64,000 nucleotides of DNA, taken from NCBI RefSeq assembly GCF_018389385.1, contig NZ_CP062698.1:3165501-3229500 (forward strand). Direction: 5' to 3'. A program made the translations under genes and the position numbers. The notes beneath the pieces were generated by a model. The model saw only the letters and a list, made by a program, of their open reading frames with translations, made no database searches and was not told the origin of the DNA. The DNA comes from Anthocerotibacter panamensis C109. GTDB lineage: Bacteria; Cyanobacteriota; Cyanobacteriia; Gloeobacterales; Anthocerotibacteraceae. Each line of letters begins with the position of its first letter. Within the stretch, counting starts at the first letter, position 1. Below are positions 45,727 to 56,442 of the stretch, one piece after another.

Positions 45727-47001
45727 TTAGCGGCCCGGATTGGGCCGCAGCGCGATCAACTGGCCGCGCGCCCTTAGCCCCTTGGTGAACGCGCCACCGT
45801 CCGTCGCGACGTAGAGCGTGTCCCGGTCATGTCGGCCGCGCCCGAACACTGCGTCCGTCGCCCCGACGATATGCTGACGCGCATCGGCAATGATACTGCG
45901 CCGACCGTCCGGGGCGACGCGAACAACCGTATCGTACGGATGCGTCGTGATAAAGAGCGACCCATCTTCACCGACTGCAAAGTCATCGCCGGGAATGCCG
46001 TTGGCCAAGATGGCGGGGCGACCGAATGTGCCATTTTCGCCGAGGGTGAACTTCAGCACCTTGGTCGAATCAGAGACGGTGACGATCATGTCGCGGCCAA
46101 CAAAGTGCAGGCCATTGGCACCCGGTGCCAGGGCGATGAAGGGCCGCGCCGTCAGTACCTTGTCGTCCGAGGCCTGTTCGAACCGCCCCGTTTCAGGATC
46201 GATGCGCCAGATCGCGGCCAACGAGCTGTCGGGCGTATAGAGCATTCCATCCGGGCCGAAATCGAGACCATTTGGCCAAGCACCGCTCGGCAGGCGGGCG
46301 ATCATGCTGGCGGCACCATTGGGCGCAATGCGCCAGATTCCGGGTGTCTTGCCGTTGCTGGTCATGAAGATCGTGCCGTCGGCCTTGAGTGTCATCACCC
46401 CGGCTGTCGATCCGACCGGCGTGGTGAACACGATGCGCTCCCGACCGTCTGGACTGCGGGCGATAATTTCGCCCTGAGCGTGGCGATAATAGTCGCTAAT
46501 GTTGAAATCGAGCCCGCGATTGGCAGCTAGATACAGCGTCCCGTCAAGCCCCGCGCGCACGCTCTCGAATCCAACGCCCTCGTCATAGGTCTTCACCACC
46601 GACGCCGGTACCGGCTCGTAGGACAACGTGTCCGCTTTGGGCAGCAGCAGGACCTTCAGCCCCAGTGGCTGCGCCAGCGCGACGCCGACTGTGGCCGCCA
46701 GCATGGATACCGGCAAGGCCCAGCTGCCGCCACCACGAACCACTAGGACGGGCCAGGCCCAAACGAGCACGATGGCGGTGAGGCAAGCCGCGAAGAAGAC
46801 GACAAACGGCACCGCCAGCCCCACGAGCATGCCAGCGCCTGCAAGCGCCGAAAGAACGGCGAACGGAATTCGGAAGGCGAGCGAGGCCGGAACGCGACCG
46901 ACGAAGCGCGGCATCGATCCCGGCCGAACGATAACCACGATGGCCAGCAGCAACAAGCCAACAGCGATCAAGGTTTGGGCAAAGAGGGCCATGGCTATCA
47001 T
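45727..47001 (-). CDS. Membrane protein with C-terminal SMP-30/gluconolactonase-like beta propeller
   Basis: A 424-residue protein. The first ~125 residues hold four to five membrane helices (ALFAQTLIAVGLLLLAIVVI, FAVLSALAGAGMLVGLAVPF, ACLTAIVLVWAWPVLVV), resembling DoxX-like bundles. The rest (about 145-420) is a propeller of SMP-30 type (GLDGTLYLAANRG, WPNGLDFGPDGMLYTPDSS, GDDFAVGEDGSLFITTHPYD). Substrate unknown; such fusions occur in alphaproteobacteria. Codon use is strongly GC3-rich, unlike the cyanobacterial genes. The MarR gene lies 107 bp upstream on the same strand and probably controls it. Confidence 0.75.
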   Translation of the reverse strand: MIAMALFAQTLIAVGLLLLAIVVIVRPGSMPRFVGRVPASLAFRIPFAVLSALAGAGMLVGLAVPFVVFFAACLTAIVLVWAWPVLVVRGGGSWALPVSMLAATVGVALAQPLGLKVLLLPKADTLSYEPVPASVVKTYDEGVGFESVRAGLDGTLYLAANRGLDFNISDYYRHAQGEIIARSPDGRERIVFTTPVGSTAGVMTLKADGTIFMTSNGKTPGIWRIAPNGAASMIARLPSGAWPNGLDFGPDGMLYTPDSSLAAIWRIDPETGRFEQASDDKVLTARPFIALAPGANGLHFVGRDMIVTVSDSTKVLKFTLGENGTFGRPAILANGIPGDDFAVGEDGSLFITTHPYDTVVRVAPDGRRSIIADARQHIVGATDAVFGRGRHDRDTLYVATDGGAFTKGLRARGQLIALRPNPGR

Positions 47002-47075
47002 CTCATTTACTCCGATAGGAAGCTAACGTTTGCGTTGAAAGGGCGCTGCTAAACGGCGAGGATTCAAAAGATGTC

Positions 47076-47089
47076 GATAGGGGCCTATC
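47076..47089. promoter_or_regulatory. Possible MarR operator before the SMP-30-like gene
   Basis: GATAGG-GG-CCTATC is a 6-2-6 inverted repeat between marR and the SMP-30-like gene. A related dyad lies upstream of marR (47571-47582). Confidence 0.4.
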
Positions 47090-47107
47090 TTTTAAGGCAA
47101 ATGAACT

Positions 47108-47536
47108 TCAGGACGCAACATCTTCGAGATTGCGTTCGATCCTCTTCAAGGTCTGCATGAAGGACTTGCTGTCCTGTTCGCTGAAACCGCGAAACATCTG
47201 TTGCACCAACGCCTCCCCCGCGTCGCAGAAAGCGTCTGATGAGCAGAGCAGTCGGGCCTGGTTCGACATGTGGATCGTCTTCTTCCGAGCATCGGCCCCG
47301 TCCGCGCGGCGCTCGACATGGCCTTCGCGTTCAAGCACATCGATGATGTTGGTCAGCGTCGGGGACGCAATAGCCAGCTGGCGTTGAAGCTCGCTATGTT
47401 CCAATCCGTCGCTGTGCATGAGCAGCTGCAAAACATCGAACTGCGCGCCAGTCAGATGGAACGGCCGGACCGTATGATCCAGCGCCCGCCTGAGCGCGAG
47501 ATAAGCCTTCTTCAATTCAAGCGTCGGATGCGTCAT
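47108..47536 (-). CDS. MarR-family transcription regulator
   Basis: A 142-residue winged-helix regulator: dimerisation helices at both ends, recognition part LQRQLAIASPTLTNIIDVLE (about 50-69) and wing VERRADGADARKKTIHMS. MarR proteins repress nearby genes and release DNA on binding small phenolic or lipophilic ligands or on oxidation. Two dyads in its own and the downstream intergenic region are candidate operators. It belongs to the foreign island by codon use and by position. Confidence 0.85.
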   Translation of the reverse strand: MTHPTLELKKAYLALRRALDHTVRPFHLTGAQFDVLQLLMHSDGLEHSELQRQLAIASPTLTNIIDVLEREGHVERRADGADARKKTIHMSNQARLLCSSDAFCDAGEALVQQMFRGFSEQDSKSFMQTLKRIERNLEDVAS

Positions 47537-47880
47537 TCCGTTAGCATCCTATCAAGTTGGACAAATGTCAATAGGCAGCTATCGATATTTTATCGAAAGT
47601 GGTTCCGTCAATCGCGCTCGCTGCGCGGCATTGCCAGAGATTTGAGCGTCTGGGGTAACCGCTACATTGAAGGCGGCGGGCCAAACTGCCGCTCAGAGGG
47701 CATTCCGACAGATCGCTCGATGCCCGAGGTTGGTGCCTTGCTGACTATCGTCAAGAGAACCGCAATCGTCCCCTTCTGCAATTTGGTATCCTAGAGCTGC
47801 CTCGTCAGGTGAGTCCGCATATGCAGACATTGCGACCGCCAACGCACCTCATCAGCGTCCACCATATGTCCCGCCACACA
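47537..47880 (+). other. Island stretch without intact gene
   Basis: Holds the marR promoter region at its left end, including the dyad ATAGGCAGCTAT (47571-47582). The rest is probably decayed coding DNA; a phrase reading RSLRGIARDLSVWGNRY on the plus strand recalls a transposase helix-turn-helix but is too short to name. Confidence 0.35.
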
Positions 47881-48840
47881 TCAAGCCCTGGCGTGAGCAG
47901 GTCCATGGCCGGCGGGTAAAGTGTCGGTGTACTTCTGGCCAGCGATCCAGGCGTCAACGATATTCGCCCATTCCTGCATCATATGGCGCTGCTGATGCTC
48001 GTACTCGGCCTTGTTTCGCTTGCCGGGACAGATAGACATTGTGCGGCCTCGACCGCTTCATGCGTTCCTTCGGAATCGACCAAACAGCGTTCTCAAAGTC
48101 CACTTCGTCCCAGATGGTGTCCTGTAGTTCGCTCTTGCGGACCATGGTCAGCAGAAAGAGCTTCATCCCCAGCCGGATTGCGGGCAGGGTCGGCACATGC
48201 TCGAGCTGGTTGAACATGATCCGAATCTCTGACGGAGAAAGGGATCGGTCCCGCGGGACGAAATGGGCGATGGAAGCCGGACCGACATCCTCGGAGGGAT
48301 TATGGACCTTCTCACCATGCAGGATCGCAAAACCGAAGACCTGTTTGACAATGTCACGCACATGGACCGCGACGGCGGGGGCTCCGCGCTCCTTGACCGC
48401 AGCACATAACCCCCTCAGGTCTTCCGCTGTGATCTCAGTGAGCAGGCGGTTCCGACACTTGGGCAGGATATCGCGCTCATAGATCGAGCGCCGCATCGCC
48501 TTGGTGCTGTCGGCCATGCGCCTTTCCTGGAAACAGCGCTCGGCGAACTCGCCGAAACTCTTGGCCTCCTTAAGGCGTCTCTTCTCCCGCTGCTTCTCCT
48601 GCGCTGGCGATCGTCCCTCCATGATCGCCCGCTTTGCATCGATCAGCTTTTCACGAGCACGCGCCAAGGAAACCCCCGTTGCGCTATGTCAGCCCAATGT
48701 CAGGGTCTCGCGACGGGGTAGTCAAATCGGAACACGATCGTGCCCGACGGCTGGACCACCAAGTACATACCGTCACGGTCCGTCACCTTGTAAGGTTTAT
48801 CTCTTGGTTTCAGTGCCTTAATCGCTGCGTCCGTCAGCAC
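47881..48840 (-). pseudogene. P4-type tyrosine integrase, internally deleted and frameshifted
   Basis: From GTG 48840 the N-terminal DUF4102-type domain reads LTDAAIKALKPRDKPYKVTD and GMYLVVQPSG. A frameshift and an in-frame TGA follow near 48690-48730 (the other frame gives RRETLTLG, stop). The middle, ARAREKLIDAKRAI to MKRSRPHNVYLSRQA, is in one frame up to about 48040. There the sequence jumps, in another frame, to the normal C-terminal end NKAEYEHQQRHMMQEWANIV. The 200-300 bp in between, which should hold the HxLR motif and catalytic tyrosine, are gone. The enzyme is dead. Its position next to guaA is where the integrase of a guaA-targeting element should be. Confidence 0.85.
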
Positions 48841-48884
48841 TACCTCTCAAAATCGGATCAAAAACGGGGAGAGCTACCAAAAAT

Positions 48885-49033
48885 ACCGTCAGCCCATTTG
48901 AAACCCATTTTATCGTTTTATTTCAGAGGCTTGATGCCGAAAAAAATACCGTCAGAGGCTCTCTTAGCCCTGACGGTATCTCTGAAAGGTCAATTGATCA
49001 AGCTCAGGCGTACCGTCAGAAATACCGTCAGAC
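48885..49033. repeat. ATACCGTCAG repeat cluster beside guaA (possible integrase arm sites)
   Basis: TACCGTCAG occurs directly at 48886-48894, 48949-48957, 49013-49021 and 49025-49033, and inverted at 48972-48980. The pair 48949-48980 forms a hairpin. They fill the stretch between the integrase remnant and guaA, which has no gene. Confidence 0.7.
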
Positions 49034-49145
49034 GGAGCGCTTGCACCACGATAGTCCGCGAAAGTTGCAGGCGTACTTTTCTTTGATTTTCAGCGGTTTA
49101 GTGGGCATTCTGGCGTAGTTTTGGATACCGCCGGATGGGTCTGAA

Positions 49146-50759
49146 TCATTCCCACTCAATGGTGCCTGGGGGCTTGGAAGTAATGTCATAGACGACGCGG
49201 TTGACACCCTTGACTTCGTTGACGATACGCGTGGCGATGCGCTCTAGGAGATCGTAAGGAACCCGTGCCCAATCAGCGGTCATGCCATCCTCAGAAGTGA
49301 CCAAGCGCAAAACAACCGGATAGGAATAGGTGCGCTGGTCGCCCATCACCCCCACTGACCGTACCGGCAAAAGTACTGCAAACGCCTGCCAGATCGAGTT
49401 ATAGAGCCCGCTGGCATTGATCTCCTGGCGCACGACCATATCCGCCTCGCGCACAATATCGAGCTTCTCGCGGTCTACTGCACCCAGGATACGGATGGCG
49501 AGCCCCGGACCTGGAAAGGGATGGCGATTCACAATCTCTAAAGGCAAGCCCAGCACACGACCTACTTTGCGCACCTCGTCCTTAAAAAGACGGCGCAGGG
49601 GCTCAACGAGCTTGAAGCGTAGATTTTTAGGCAACCCACCTACGTTGTGGTGAGACTTGATGCGTACCGCAACCCGCTCTCCGGTTTTGGGATCAATGTT
49701 CTCCCCAGAGGACTCGATGATGTCTGGGTAGAGCGTGCCCTGAGCCAGATAGTCAAAAGGTCCCAAGCGGTTGGATTCTTCTTCAAAAACTTGAATAAAT
49801 TCGTGACCAATGCGTTTACGCTTCACTTCCGGGTCACTCACCCCAGCGATTTGTTCGAGGAAGCGGTCGGTTGCCTGGATATATTCAACCGGGATGTGAA
49901 ACTGCTCACTGAACAGCTTGACCAGACGTTCGGGCTCTTCTTTGCGCATGAAGCCTTGGTCAATGAACATGCACGTCAGGTTGTCGCCTATTGCCCGGTG
50001 CAGCAGGAAAGCCAATGTCGAGGAGTCCACCCCTCCCGAAAGGGCGAGCAGTACTCGCTTAGAGCCCACTTGCTTGCGAATATCGGCAATGGATTCTTCA
50101 ATAAACGATTCAGCGGTCCAGGTGGGCTGACACTGGCAAATATTGCGGACGAAGTTGAAGAGGAGTGCCATACCGCCCTCGGAGTGCATCACCTCTGGGT
50201 GAAACTGGACTCCGTAGAGCTTGCGCTGGTGGTCAGCCATAGCTGCACAGGCAGTATTGCTGGTGTGGGCGAGGGTCACAAATCCCTTAGGCACCACGCA
50301 GACTGAATCTGCATGACTCATCCACATGGTGGCTCCCTGGTTTACCCCAGACAACAGATCGCTGGTATCGTCGATATAGAGGCTGGCGCGACCGTATTCT
50401 CCTGCGGTGCCGGACTCCACGGTCCCCGCCAACTGCTGCGCCATCAGTTGCATCCCATAACATACTCCCAAAACCGGGACCCCCAAGGTCCAGAGACCGG
50501 GATCGCAGTGGGGTGCGCCTGGATCGTAGACTGAGTTCGGCCCGCCGGAGAGGATAATGCCACGGGGATTGAGCCTACGCAGCTCCTCAATGGTCGTGCG
50601 GTAGCTGAGGACTTCGGAGTAGACCTGAAGTTCGCGGATGCGTCGGGCAATGAGTTCCGAGTATTGCGAGCCAAAGTCCAGAATGACGAGCATCTGCCGC
50701 TGGGACGGTGTTTCTGGGGCGGGGGTAGGGTCTAGAAGCACAGGGTGGGCAGTGACCAT
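49146..50759 (-). CDS. guaA: GMP synthase (glutamine-hydrolysing)
   Basis: A 537-residue two-domain enzyme that aminates XMP to GMP. The glutamine amidotransferase part shows the nucleophile in [11 protein letters not shown] and the His/Glu in [12 protein letters not shown]. The synthetase part shows the PP-loop [10 protein letters not shown], and the dimerisation domain ends in [11 protein letters not shown] 50759 is preceded by GGAGG; longer frames exist. Its last codons lie in the right-hand attachment repeat of the island, yet the protein end is complete, as expected when an element regenerates the gene it enters. Confidence 0.97.
   Translation of the reverse strand: MVTAHPVLLDPTPAPETPSQRQMLVILDFGSQYSELIARRIRELQVYSEVLSYRTTIEELRRLNPRGIILSGGPNSVYDPGAPHCDPGLWTLGVPVLGVCYGMQLMAQQLAGTVESGTAGEYGRASLYIDDTSDLLSGVNQGATMWMSHADSVCVVPKGFVTLAHTSNTACAAMADHQRKLYGVQFHPEVMHSEGGMALLFNFVRNICQCQPTWTAESFIEESIADIRKQVGSKRVLLALSGGVDSSTLAFLLHRAIGDNLTCMFIDQGFMRKEEPERLVKLFSEQFHIPVEYIQATDRFLEQIAGVSDPEVKRKRIGHEFIQVFEEESNRLGPFDYLAQGTLYPDIIESSGENIDPKTGERVAVRIKSHHNVGGLPKNLRFKLVEPLRRLFKDEVRKVGRVLGLPLEIVNRHPFPGPGLAIRILGAVDREKLDIVREADMVVRQEINASGLYNSIWQAFAVLLPVRSVGVMGDQRTYSYPVVLRLVTSEDGMTADWARVPYDLLERIATRIVNEVKGVNRVVYDITSKPPGTIEWE
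49148..49160 (-). repeat. guaA-proximal attachment-site copy
   Basis: ATTCCCACTCAAT, the last codons of guaA (Ile-Glu-Trp-Glu plus the first two bases of the stop), repeated with one difference at 45031-45043 at the other end of the island. Confidence 0.75.
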
Positions 50760-50836
50760 AGCAGAGGCTCCCTCCATATTTTTACTAAAAAATGCCCCCA
50801 TCAAGCCTGGGAGCAACAGCGGTTGTACTGCTGCGG

Positions 50837-51106
50837 TTAACGGCGCAACCCCAACCGTTCGATGAGTTGCTGGTAGCGTGGTTGGTCAGACTTTTGGATA
50901 TATCCCAACAAGCCCTTGCGCTGGGAGATGAGCTTGAGTAGACCCCGCCGGGAGGCAAAGTCTTTGGGGTGGAGTTTGAGGTGTTCGGTGAGTTGTTTGA
51001 TCCGGGCACTCAAGAGCGCCACTTGAACTTCAGGGGAACCGGTATCGGTGGTGTGCACTTGATAGGTGCCAATCAACTCCTGTTTTTTTTCTTGGAGCAA
51101 GGGCAT
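50837..51106 (-). CDS. rpsO: Small ribosomal subunit protein S15 (uS15)
   Basis: An 89-residue four-helix protein that binds 16S rRNA early in assembly. Signature stretches: [17 protein letters not shown] and [19 protein letters not shown]. Normal length. It lies 77 bp upstream of guaA on the same strand and may share a transcript with it. Confidence 0.97.
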   Translation of the reverse strand: MPLLQEKKQELIGTYQVHTTDTGSPEVQVALLSARIKQLTEHLKLHPKDFASRRGLLKLISQRKGLLGYIQKSDQPRYQQLIERLGLRR

Positions 51107-51354
51107 GGCTATTCACAAAATTGACATTGAACAAATGTAACACAGTTAGAGACGAGGACCGCAGTTATCCTAGAAACCGCCTACCATCTTCAACGGGATG
51201 GCGCATAAAACTATCAACGTCAGCGTATAAACAAAGAGATGGACCTTCCAGACCTAGAGAAGACGGTAGGGCATAGGCCCATTCCTACATTCTTGGTCCA
51301 GCTACTGTTCTGGAAGGTGCTCCTATAATTCAAGCACTACCCTCAGGCGAAACC

Positions 51355-54300
51355 ATGTCCCCCGTCAGCGTTGCCACCAGTCGTTCAACCCACGGTCTAG
51401 AGTCAGGCGAAGCACGTTTGTGGTGCCTGTTGATTGGGGTCAACCAGTATCAGACGCCCGAACTACCGTCCTTGAAGTTCTGTGCCGCCGACTGCGAAGG
51501 GCTGAGTGATGCGCTCCAAGAAGCCACGCGGAGTTTCCCGGAGCGGACGGTCTTTATCCATCACGATTTTACGGCGGGGGGGGCCACGCTGAGGACCGTT
51601 GCGCAGAGCCTCCAAGAGATCATCTACGCCGCTCAACCTCAGGACACGGTGCTGATTTATTTCTCGGGCCACGGGGTCTTACATCCGGTCAGCCAACAAG
51701 CGGTCCTGTGCCTATCGGATACCTATGTGGAAGACTTGAGCACGACAGGTCTGGGGATTCTGGAATTGATGGGGCTTCTGGAGCAGTGCCGCGCCTACCA
51801 GCAACTCGTCTGGCTGGATGCCTGTCACAGCGGTGGTATGACCCTGCGCACCTCTACGGAGGCGCGGGTGATTGCGCCTAGTTTGACGCTGCCCACCGGT
51901 CCACTGGTGGCCGCTTTGCGCCAACATGCCGCTCGGAGTAAGGGTTTCCACGCGCTGCTCTCCTGCGACCAAGACCAGCGCTCTTGGGCTTTCCCGGAAT
52001 TGGGGCATGGCGTCTTCACTTATTTTTTGATGCGGGGGCTCCGGGGCGCGGCGGCGGACGAACGGGGGATGATTGCAGCCGACGGGCTCTACCGCTATGT
52101 CTACCACGAGACGCTGCATTATATTGATCGCTTCAATCAGCAACAGCGCCTGATCAACCAACAACTGCGTAGCCGGGGGGAGGTCCGTCCCGAATATTCC
52201 CTCCAGACGCCCAAAAAAATTGTCGAGTTGGTGGGAGAACTGGTCATTGGTCGGGCTCCCACCCAGCCAGAGGGCACCAATCCCCGCTGGGCTTTGGTCG
52301 TCGAAGGTTATTGGGGTGCCCAGGCTGCGATTGCGCTGGGCCGTTTGCTCAGTAGCGCTGGGGGCTATCGGGTGCAATACTGGCCCCCGCCCAATATGGC
52401 TCCCACTCTGCGTCAGGTCATTCACGCGGCTCTGGCTCCCCGCTCTTCGACAGCCGTCAAAGAAACAACCTTTTTGTACCTCAGAGGGCGTATTGAGGAG
52501 ACCCCGGAAGGGGAATCTTGGCTGGTGGTGGGTGATGGCCTGAGACTCAGCCGCACGGTCCTGCGTCAGGAGTTGCGTCGGGCGGGGGCGGCTAAACAGA
52601 TTGTAGTCCTGGACTGTCCCGGAGCGGTGGGGCTTGCAGACTGGATCGAGGATCTGCGCCTGGAAGGGGAGCAGGGCCAGTGTCTTATCGCGGCAGCCTG
52701 CCCGGTGACGGACCCAGACTGCTTCGCACAGGCGCTCTTTCGGACGCTGGAGTGCGGCGATGACCCGCAAGTGGGGCTATCGGTGACCGGCTGGATCGGG
52801 CTATTGGAGCAGGAGTTGGCGGGGCTTGGGATACCGTTGCACCTGTGGTTGACGGGGGCTCAGGGAGTCATTGAGGTCCTACCGGGGGGGCGCGTCCGCG
52901 CCGCAGCCCCGGCTCCGTGTGACCTAGACCTCTGTCCCTACATGGGTCTTAGAGCTTTTACCGAGCGCGATGCCCCGTTTTTTTATGGGCGGGATGACTT
53001 GATCCAGCGGCTGGTCACGCAGGTGCGCAACCATTCTTTCTTAGCGGTGGTCGGGGCCTCCGGTAGCGGGAAGTCTTCGGTGGTCCAGGCGGGGTTGATG
53101 GCTCAGTTGCGCCAGGGTAAACAGATTCTGGGGGCACAGGAGTGGTGGGTCAAGAGCTTTCGGCCTGGAGCCCGCCCGCTCGATGCCCTGGCTTGGCGAC
53201 TGGTGGATGCGGGACGAGAGCAGAGTCTCCTCCAGCACGAGCAGATCGAGGGCTTACTCCATCTGGGGGTCGAGGGGTTAGTGCGCTGGCTGCGTACTCG
53301 CCCTGAGCCGATGGTGGTACTGGTAGTGGACCAGTTCGAGGAAGTTTTTACCCTGGCAGCAACTCAGGAACGGCAAGCCTTTCTGGACTTACTCTTGGGG
53401 GCGCTCCAATACGCGGCGGACCGCTTCAAACTGGTCCTCACGCTCCGGGCTGATAGTTTGGCTCCCTGCTTGGAATACCCAGCGCTGGCCCAACAGCTCC
53501 AGCGCTCCAGTATCCTGGTCCCTCCCGGTCTGAGCAAAGAAGAATACCGCGCGGTCATCCGCCAACCCGCGCAGCAGGTTGGTCTGGAGGTGGAACCGGA
53601 ACTGCTGGAAGTACTCCTGGCTGACCTGAACCCATCAGCGGGGGACCTACCCCTGTTGGAATTTGTGCTGGCGCAGTTGTGGGAGCATCGCACCGGGGTG
53701 GCCCTTACCCTCAGGGCCTACCAAGAGCAAATCGGCGGTATTCAGGGTGCCCTGGAGCGTAAGGCAGACGCAGTGTATCAGACTCTCGACTCTGAGGCCC
53801 GCGACTGCGCCCGTTGGATTTTCATGAATCTGATCCAGTTGGGCGAAGGCACCGAAGACACGCGCCGCCGGGTCTTGCGCTCGCGCCTGGAAGCACGCCG
53901 TTTTGCGCCTGAGTTAGTGCACCGGACTCTGGATGCTTTGACGACAGCGAAACTGTTGGTGCTGGATCTGCCTGTGGAAGTCGTTCCTCAGAGCCGGGGG
54001 ACGGATATAGAAGTAGAACTGGCTCAACTCCAGCAGGAAGTGACTGTCGAAGTCGCCCACGAGATTTTGATCCGCAGTTGGGCAACTTTGCGCGAATGGT
54101 TGGCTGAGAATCGAGCTAGCCTGCGCAGCCAGCGACAGATCGAGCAGGCAGCCTCTTTGTGGCAGTGCAAAAACCGGGAGTCAGACTATCTGCTCAGGGG
54201 TACCCATTTAGCGGAAGCAGAAAAGTTTTATATCGAGTATGCCGACCGCATGTCCCCGGCAGAATTGGCTTTTATGGACGCCTCACTCCAGTTGCGCGAC

Positions 54301-56427
54301 CAAGAGCAAGCGCTCGCAAAGCAGCGCCTGCGGCAGGCACATCGGGTGGCTGGGGTCATGGGAGTTTTGGCAGTAGCGGCCCTAGGTCTTGGCGGTGTGG
54401 CCTATTGGCAGTCGCTTATGTCCCAAGAAAAGCAGGCCGAAACCCTCATTGCTTCGGCCCAGTTACGCCTTGCGAGCTATCAACAGTTGGATGCGCTCGT
54501 CGATAGTGTGCAGGCGCAGCATCTGGTACAACAGACCTGGACCAGCCCCCCCGAGTTGCGTACGGCAGCTACCAATATTCTCCAGGAAGCAGTCTACACC
54601 AACCAAGAATCCAACCGTCTGGAGGGTCACGAGAACTTGGTGAGCCGGGTGAGCTTCAGCCCTGACGGAGCAACCCTTGCCACGTCCAGTTGGGACCAGA
54701 CCATTCGCCTATGGCGCCCAGATGGCAGCTTAATCAAAGTACTGCACGGTCACGAAGGAATCGTGGCAAGCGTCTGTTTTAGCCCCGATGGTCAAACTCT
54801 GGCTTCGGCCAATTCTGACCACACCATTCGGCTGTGGAATCAAGATGGGCAGTTGCTCAAGGTTTTTTCAGGCCACATGGGTACCGTTTGGAGTGTCAAT
54901 TTCAGCCCGGATGGTCGCTCCTTAGTGTCAGCCAGCGAGGATAAGACGGTCCGTCTGTGGAGCCGCACGGGGAAACTCCTCAAAGTTTTCCGGGGGCATG
55001 CAGACCAAGTTCTGAACGCTAGTTTCAGTCCCGATGGTCAGACCATAGCCTCGGCCAGTTGGGATGGGACCATCCGCCTGTGGAAGTTGGATGGTACGCT
55101 GCTTCGTACGCTTAAAGGTCATAGAGGTGGGGTCTGGCATGTCACCTTTAGCCCAGATGGTACCTTATTGGCCTCCGCGAGCCAGGACCAGACGGTTCGG
55201 TTGTGGCAGTTGGATGGTACGCTGCTCCAGACATTGCAGGGACATAGTGCACCCGCCAACAGCGTCGCCTTTAGCCCCGATGGACGCACCCTCGCCTCCG
55301 GGAGTGAGGACAAGACCATTCGCTTGTGGGGGTTAGACGGTACACTCCTCACCATTCTTAGAGGGCACACAGCCGGGGTATTTAGTCTCAGCTTTAGTCC
55401 TGATGGGAAAGTCCTTGCCTCCGCGAGCGACGACAGAACGATCCGTCTGTGGAACCTGAAGCCTAAGTTTCTTAACGCCCGTAGCAGTCATGACCGCGCA
55501 GTTACCGACCTCAGCTTCAGCCCGGATGGTCAGACTCTGGCCTCGTCGAGCCAGGATACAACGATCCGTCTATGGCGTGAGGATGGGTCGTTGCAAAAGA
55601 CCATCCCAAACCCCGCTGCGGTCATGGCCCTCACCCACCAGCCCGGAGGTTCTCTCGTCTCGGCTGGTTTGGAGGAGCCCTTACGGCTTTGGTCCCCGGC
55701 AGGTCAACCCCTCGGGATATTTCCAAACGACAAACTCATCGTGAAGAGTCTCAGTTCCAGCCCGGATGGACACATCCTGGCCTCGACAGGGCCTGATGCT
55801 CTCCTGCGCCTATGGCACAAAGATGGCACGCTTTTAAAAACAATTTCCCTTGGCGGTGACCGGGTTGCGAGAGTCCGCGTCAGCCCGGATGGAAAAACCT
55901 TAGCGACAGGCGGATGGGATGGTAATCTCCGTCTGTGGAGCCGGGAAGGAAAACTCCTCCACACCTTTAAAGGCCATACCCGCCGAATTTTGGACCTCAG
56001 TTTTAGCCCGGATGGTATGCTCCTGGCCTCAGCCAGTGAGGATAAAACCATCCGCCTCTGGAAGAAAGACGGTACGCTCCTGGCGGTGCTTATCGGACAC
56101 ACCGATCAGGTGTCGGGTGTCAGCTTCCACCCCAATGGTCAAATCCTGGCTTCTGCTAGTCTGGACAAGACCGTGCGCTTATGGAATCTAGCAGGTCAGC
56201 CCATCGCCACCCTTTACGGACACCCAGATGGCGTTCGTGTGCTCCGCTTCAGCCCAGACGGCAAGACTCTGGTCAGTGGCAGCGGCACAGGAAGCCTCTT
56301 TTTTTGGCAGGCATGGCAGAGCGATGCAGACCAGTTGCTACAGGAGGGCTGTAGTCTGCTCGGGGATTACCTGAAGACCAACCCTAAATCCCAAACGGAG
56401 CCGCGTAGAATCTGTTTGGGATCGTAG
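51355..56427 (+). CDS. Orthocaspase-STAND ATPase-WD40 giant protein
   Basis: A 1690-residue protein. Order: C14 caspase-like domain (about 20-290) with the catalytic pair His106 (FSGHGV) and Cys157 (LDACHSGG); a linker; a STAND-type NTPase from about 540 ([12 protein letters not shown], Walker [10 protein letters not shown] at ~566, Walker [10 protein letters not shown]); a membrane-like helix at about 996-1018 ([18 protein letters not shown]); and 14 WD40 units (about 1089-1670), enough for two seven-bladed propellers. Units 1-8 and 11-14 are regular with FSPDG and RLW; units 9-10 are degenerate. This plan is that of a prokaryotic signal-activated protease, possibly in regulated cell death or phage response. 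No neighbour clarifies the trigger. Confidence 0.93.
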   Translation: MSPVSVATSRSTHGLESGEARLWCLLIGVNQYQTPELPSLKFCAADCEGLSDALQEATRSFPERTVFIHHDFTAGGATLRTVAQSLQEIIYAAQPQDTVLIYFSGHGVLHPVSQQAVLCLSDTYVEDLSTTGLGILELMGLLEQCRAYQQLVWLDACHSGGMTLRTSTEARVIAPSLTLPTGPLVAALRQHAARSKGFHALLSCDQDQRSWAFPELGHGVFTYFLMRGLRGAAADERGMIAADGLYRYVYHETLHYIDRFNQQQRLINQQLRSRGEVRPEYSLQTPKKIVELVGELVIGRAPTQPEGTNPRWALVVEGYWGAQAAIALGRLLSSAGGYRVQYWPPPNMAPTLRQVIHAALAPRSSTAVKETTFLYLRGRIEETPEGESWLVVGDGLRLSRTVLRQELRRAGAAKQIVVLDCPGAVGLADWIEDLRLEGEQGQCLIAAACPVTDPDCFAQALFRTLECGDDPQVGLSVTGWIGLLEQELAGLGIPLHLWLTGAQGVIEVLPGGRVRAAAPAPCDLDLCPYMGLRAFTERDAPFFYGRDDLIQRLVTQVRNHSFLAVVGASGSGKSSVVQAGLMAQLRQGKQILGAQEWWVKSFRPGARPLDALAWRLVDAGREQSLLQHEQIEGLLHLGVEGLVRWLRTRPEPMVVLVVDQFEEVFTLAATQERQAFLDLLLGALQYAADRFKLVLTLRADSLAPCLEYPALAQQLQRSSILVPPGLSKEEYRAVIRQPAQQVGLEVEPELLEVLLADLNPSAGDLPLLEFVLAQLWEHRTGVALTLRAYQEQIGGIQGALERKADAVYQTLDSEARDCARWIFMNLIQLGEGTEDTRRRVLRSRLEARRFAPELVHRTLDALTTAKLLVLDLPVEVVPQSRGTDIEVELAQLQQEVTVEVAHEILIRSWATLREWLAENRASLRSQRQIEQAASLWQCKNRESDYLLRGTHLAEAEKFYIEYADRMSPAELAFMDASLQLRDQEQALAKQRLRQAHRVAGVMGVLAVAALGLGGVAYWQSLMSQEKQAETLIASAQLRLASYQQLDALVDSVQAQHLVQQTWTSPPELRTAATNILQEAVYTNQESNRLEGHENLVSRVSFSPDGATLATSSWDQTIRLWRPDGSLIKVLHGHEGIVASVCFSPDGQTLASANSDHTIRLWNQDGQLLKVFSGHMGTVWSVNFSPDGRSLVSASEDKTVRLWSRTGKLLKVFRGHADQVLNASFSPDGQTIASASWDGTIRLWKLDGTLLRTLKGHRGGVWHVTFSPDGTLLASASQDQTVRLWQLDGTLLQTLQGHSAPANSVAFSPDGRTLASGSEDKTIRLWGLDGTLLTILRGHTAGVFSLSFSPDGKVLASASDDRTIRLWNLKPKFLNARSSHDRAVTDLSFSPDGQTLASSSQDTTIRLWREDGSLQKTIPNPAAVMALTHQPGGSLVSAGLEEPLRLWSPAGQPLGIFPNDKLIVKSLSSSPDGHILASTGPDALLRLWHKDGTLLKTISLGGDRVARVRVSPDGKTLATGGWDGNLRLWSREGKLLHTFKGHTRRILDLSFSPDGMLLASASEDKTIRLWKKDGTLLAVLIGHTDQVSGVSFHPNGQILASASLDKTVRLWNLAGQPIATLYGHPDGVRVLRFSPDGKTLVSGSGTGSLFFWQAWQSDADQLLQEGCSLLGDYLKTNPKSQTEPRRICLGS

Positions 56428-56442
56428 GGAGCAAGAACCCCT

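Larger units (their letters stand above)
45031..49160. mobile_element. Decayed genomic island inserted at the 3' end of guaA
   Basis: The segment between two near-identical 13-bp repeats (45031-45043 and 49148-49160) carries genes unlike the rest of the window: a SMP-30-like membrane protein, a MarR regulator, a HipB-like fragment and a P4-type integrase pseudogene beside guaA. Gene content and codon use (GC-rich, alphaproteobacterial style) differ from the cyanobacterial flanks. guaA 3' ends are a known integration site for such integrases. The element is only about 4.1 kb and its integrase is broken, so it is fixed. Confidence 0.8.

Noticed and set aside
47600-47760. Possible transposase fragment (RSLRGIARDLSVWGNRY)
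   Set aside because: Too short and without terminal inverted repeats to support an insertion sequence.
45031-49160. Contamination as an explanation for the foreign-looking segment
   Set aside because: The guaA-end repeats at both borders fit a true integration; read coverage would still be needed to settle it.
51712-52770. A 352-codon open frame on the minus strand inside the caspase gene
   Set aside because: Antisense to the intact caspase/linker region, with shadow-like composition and no motif.
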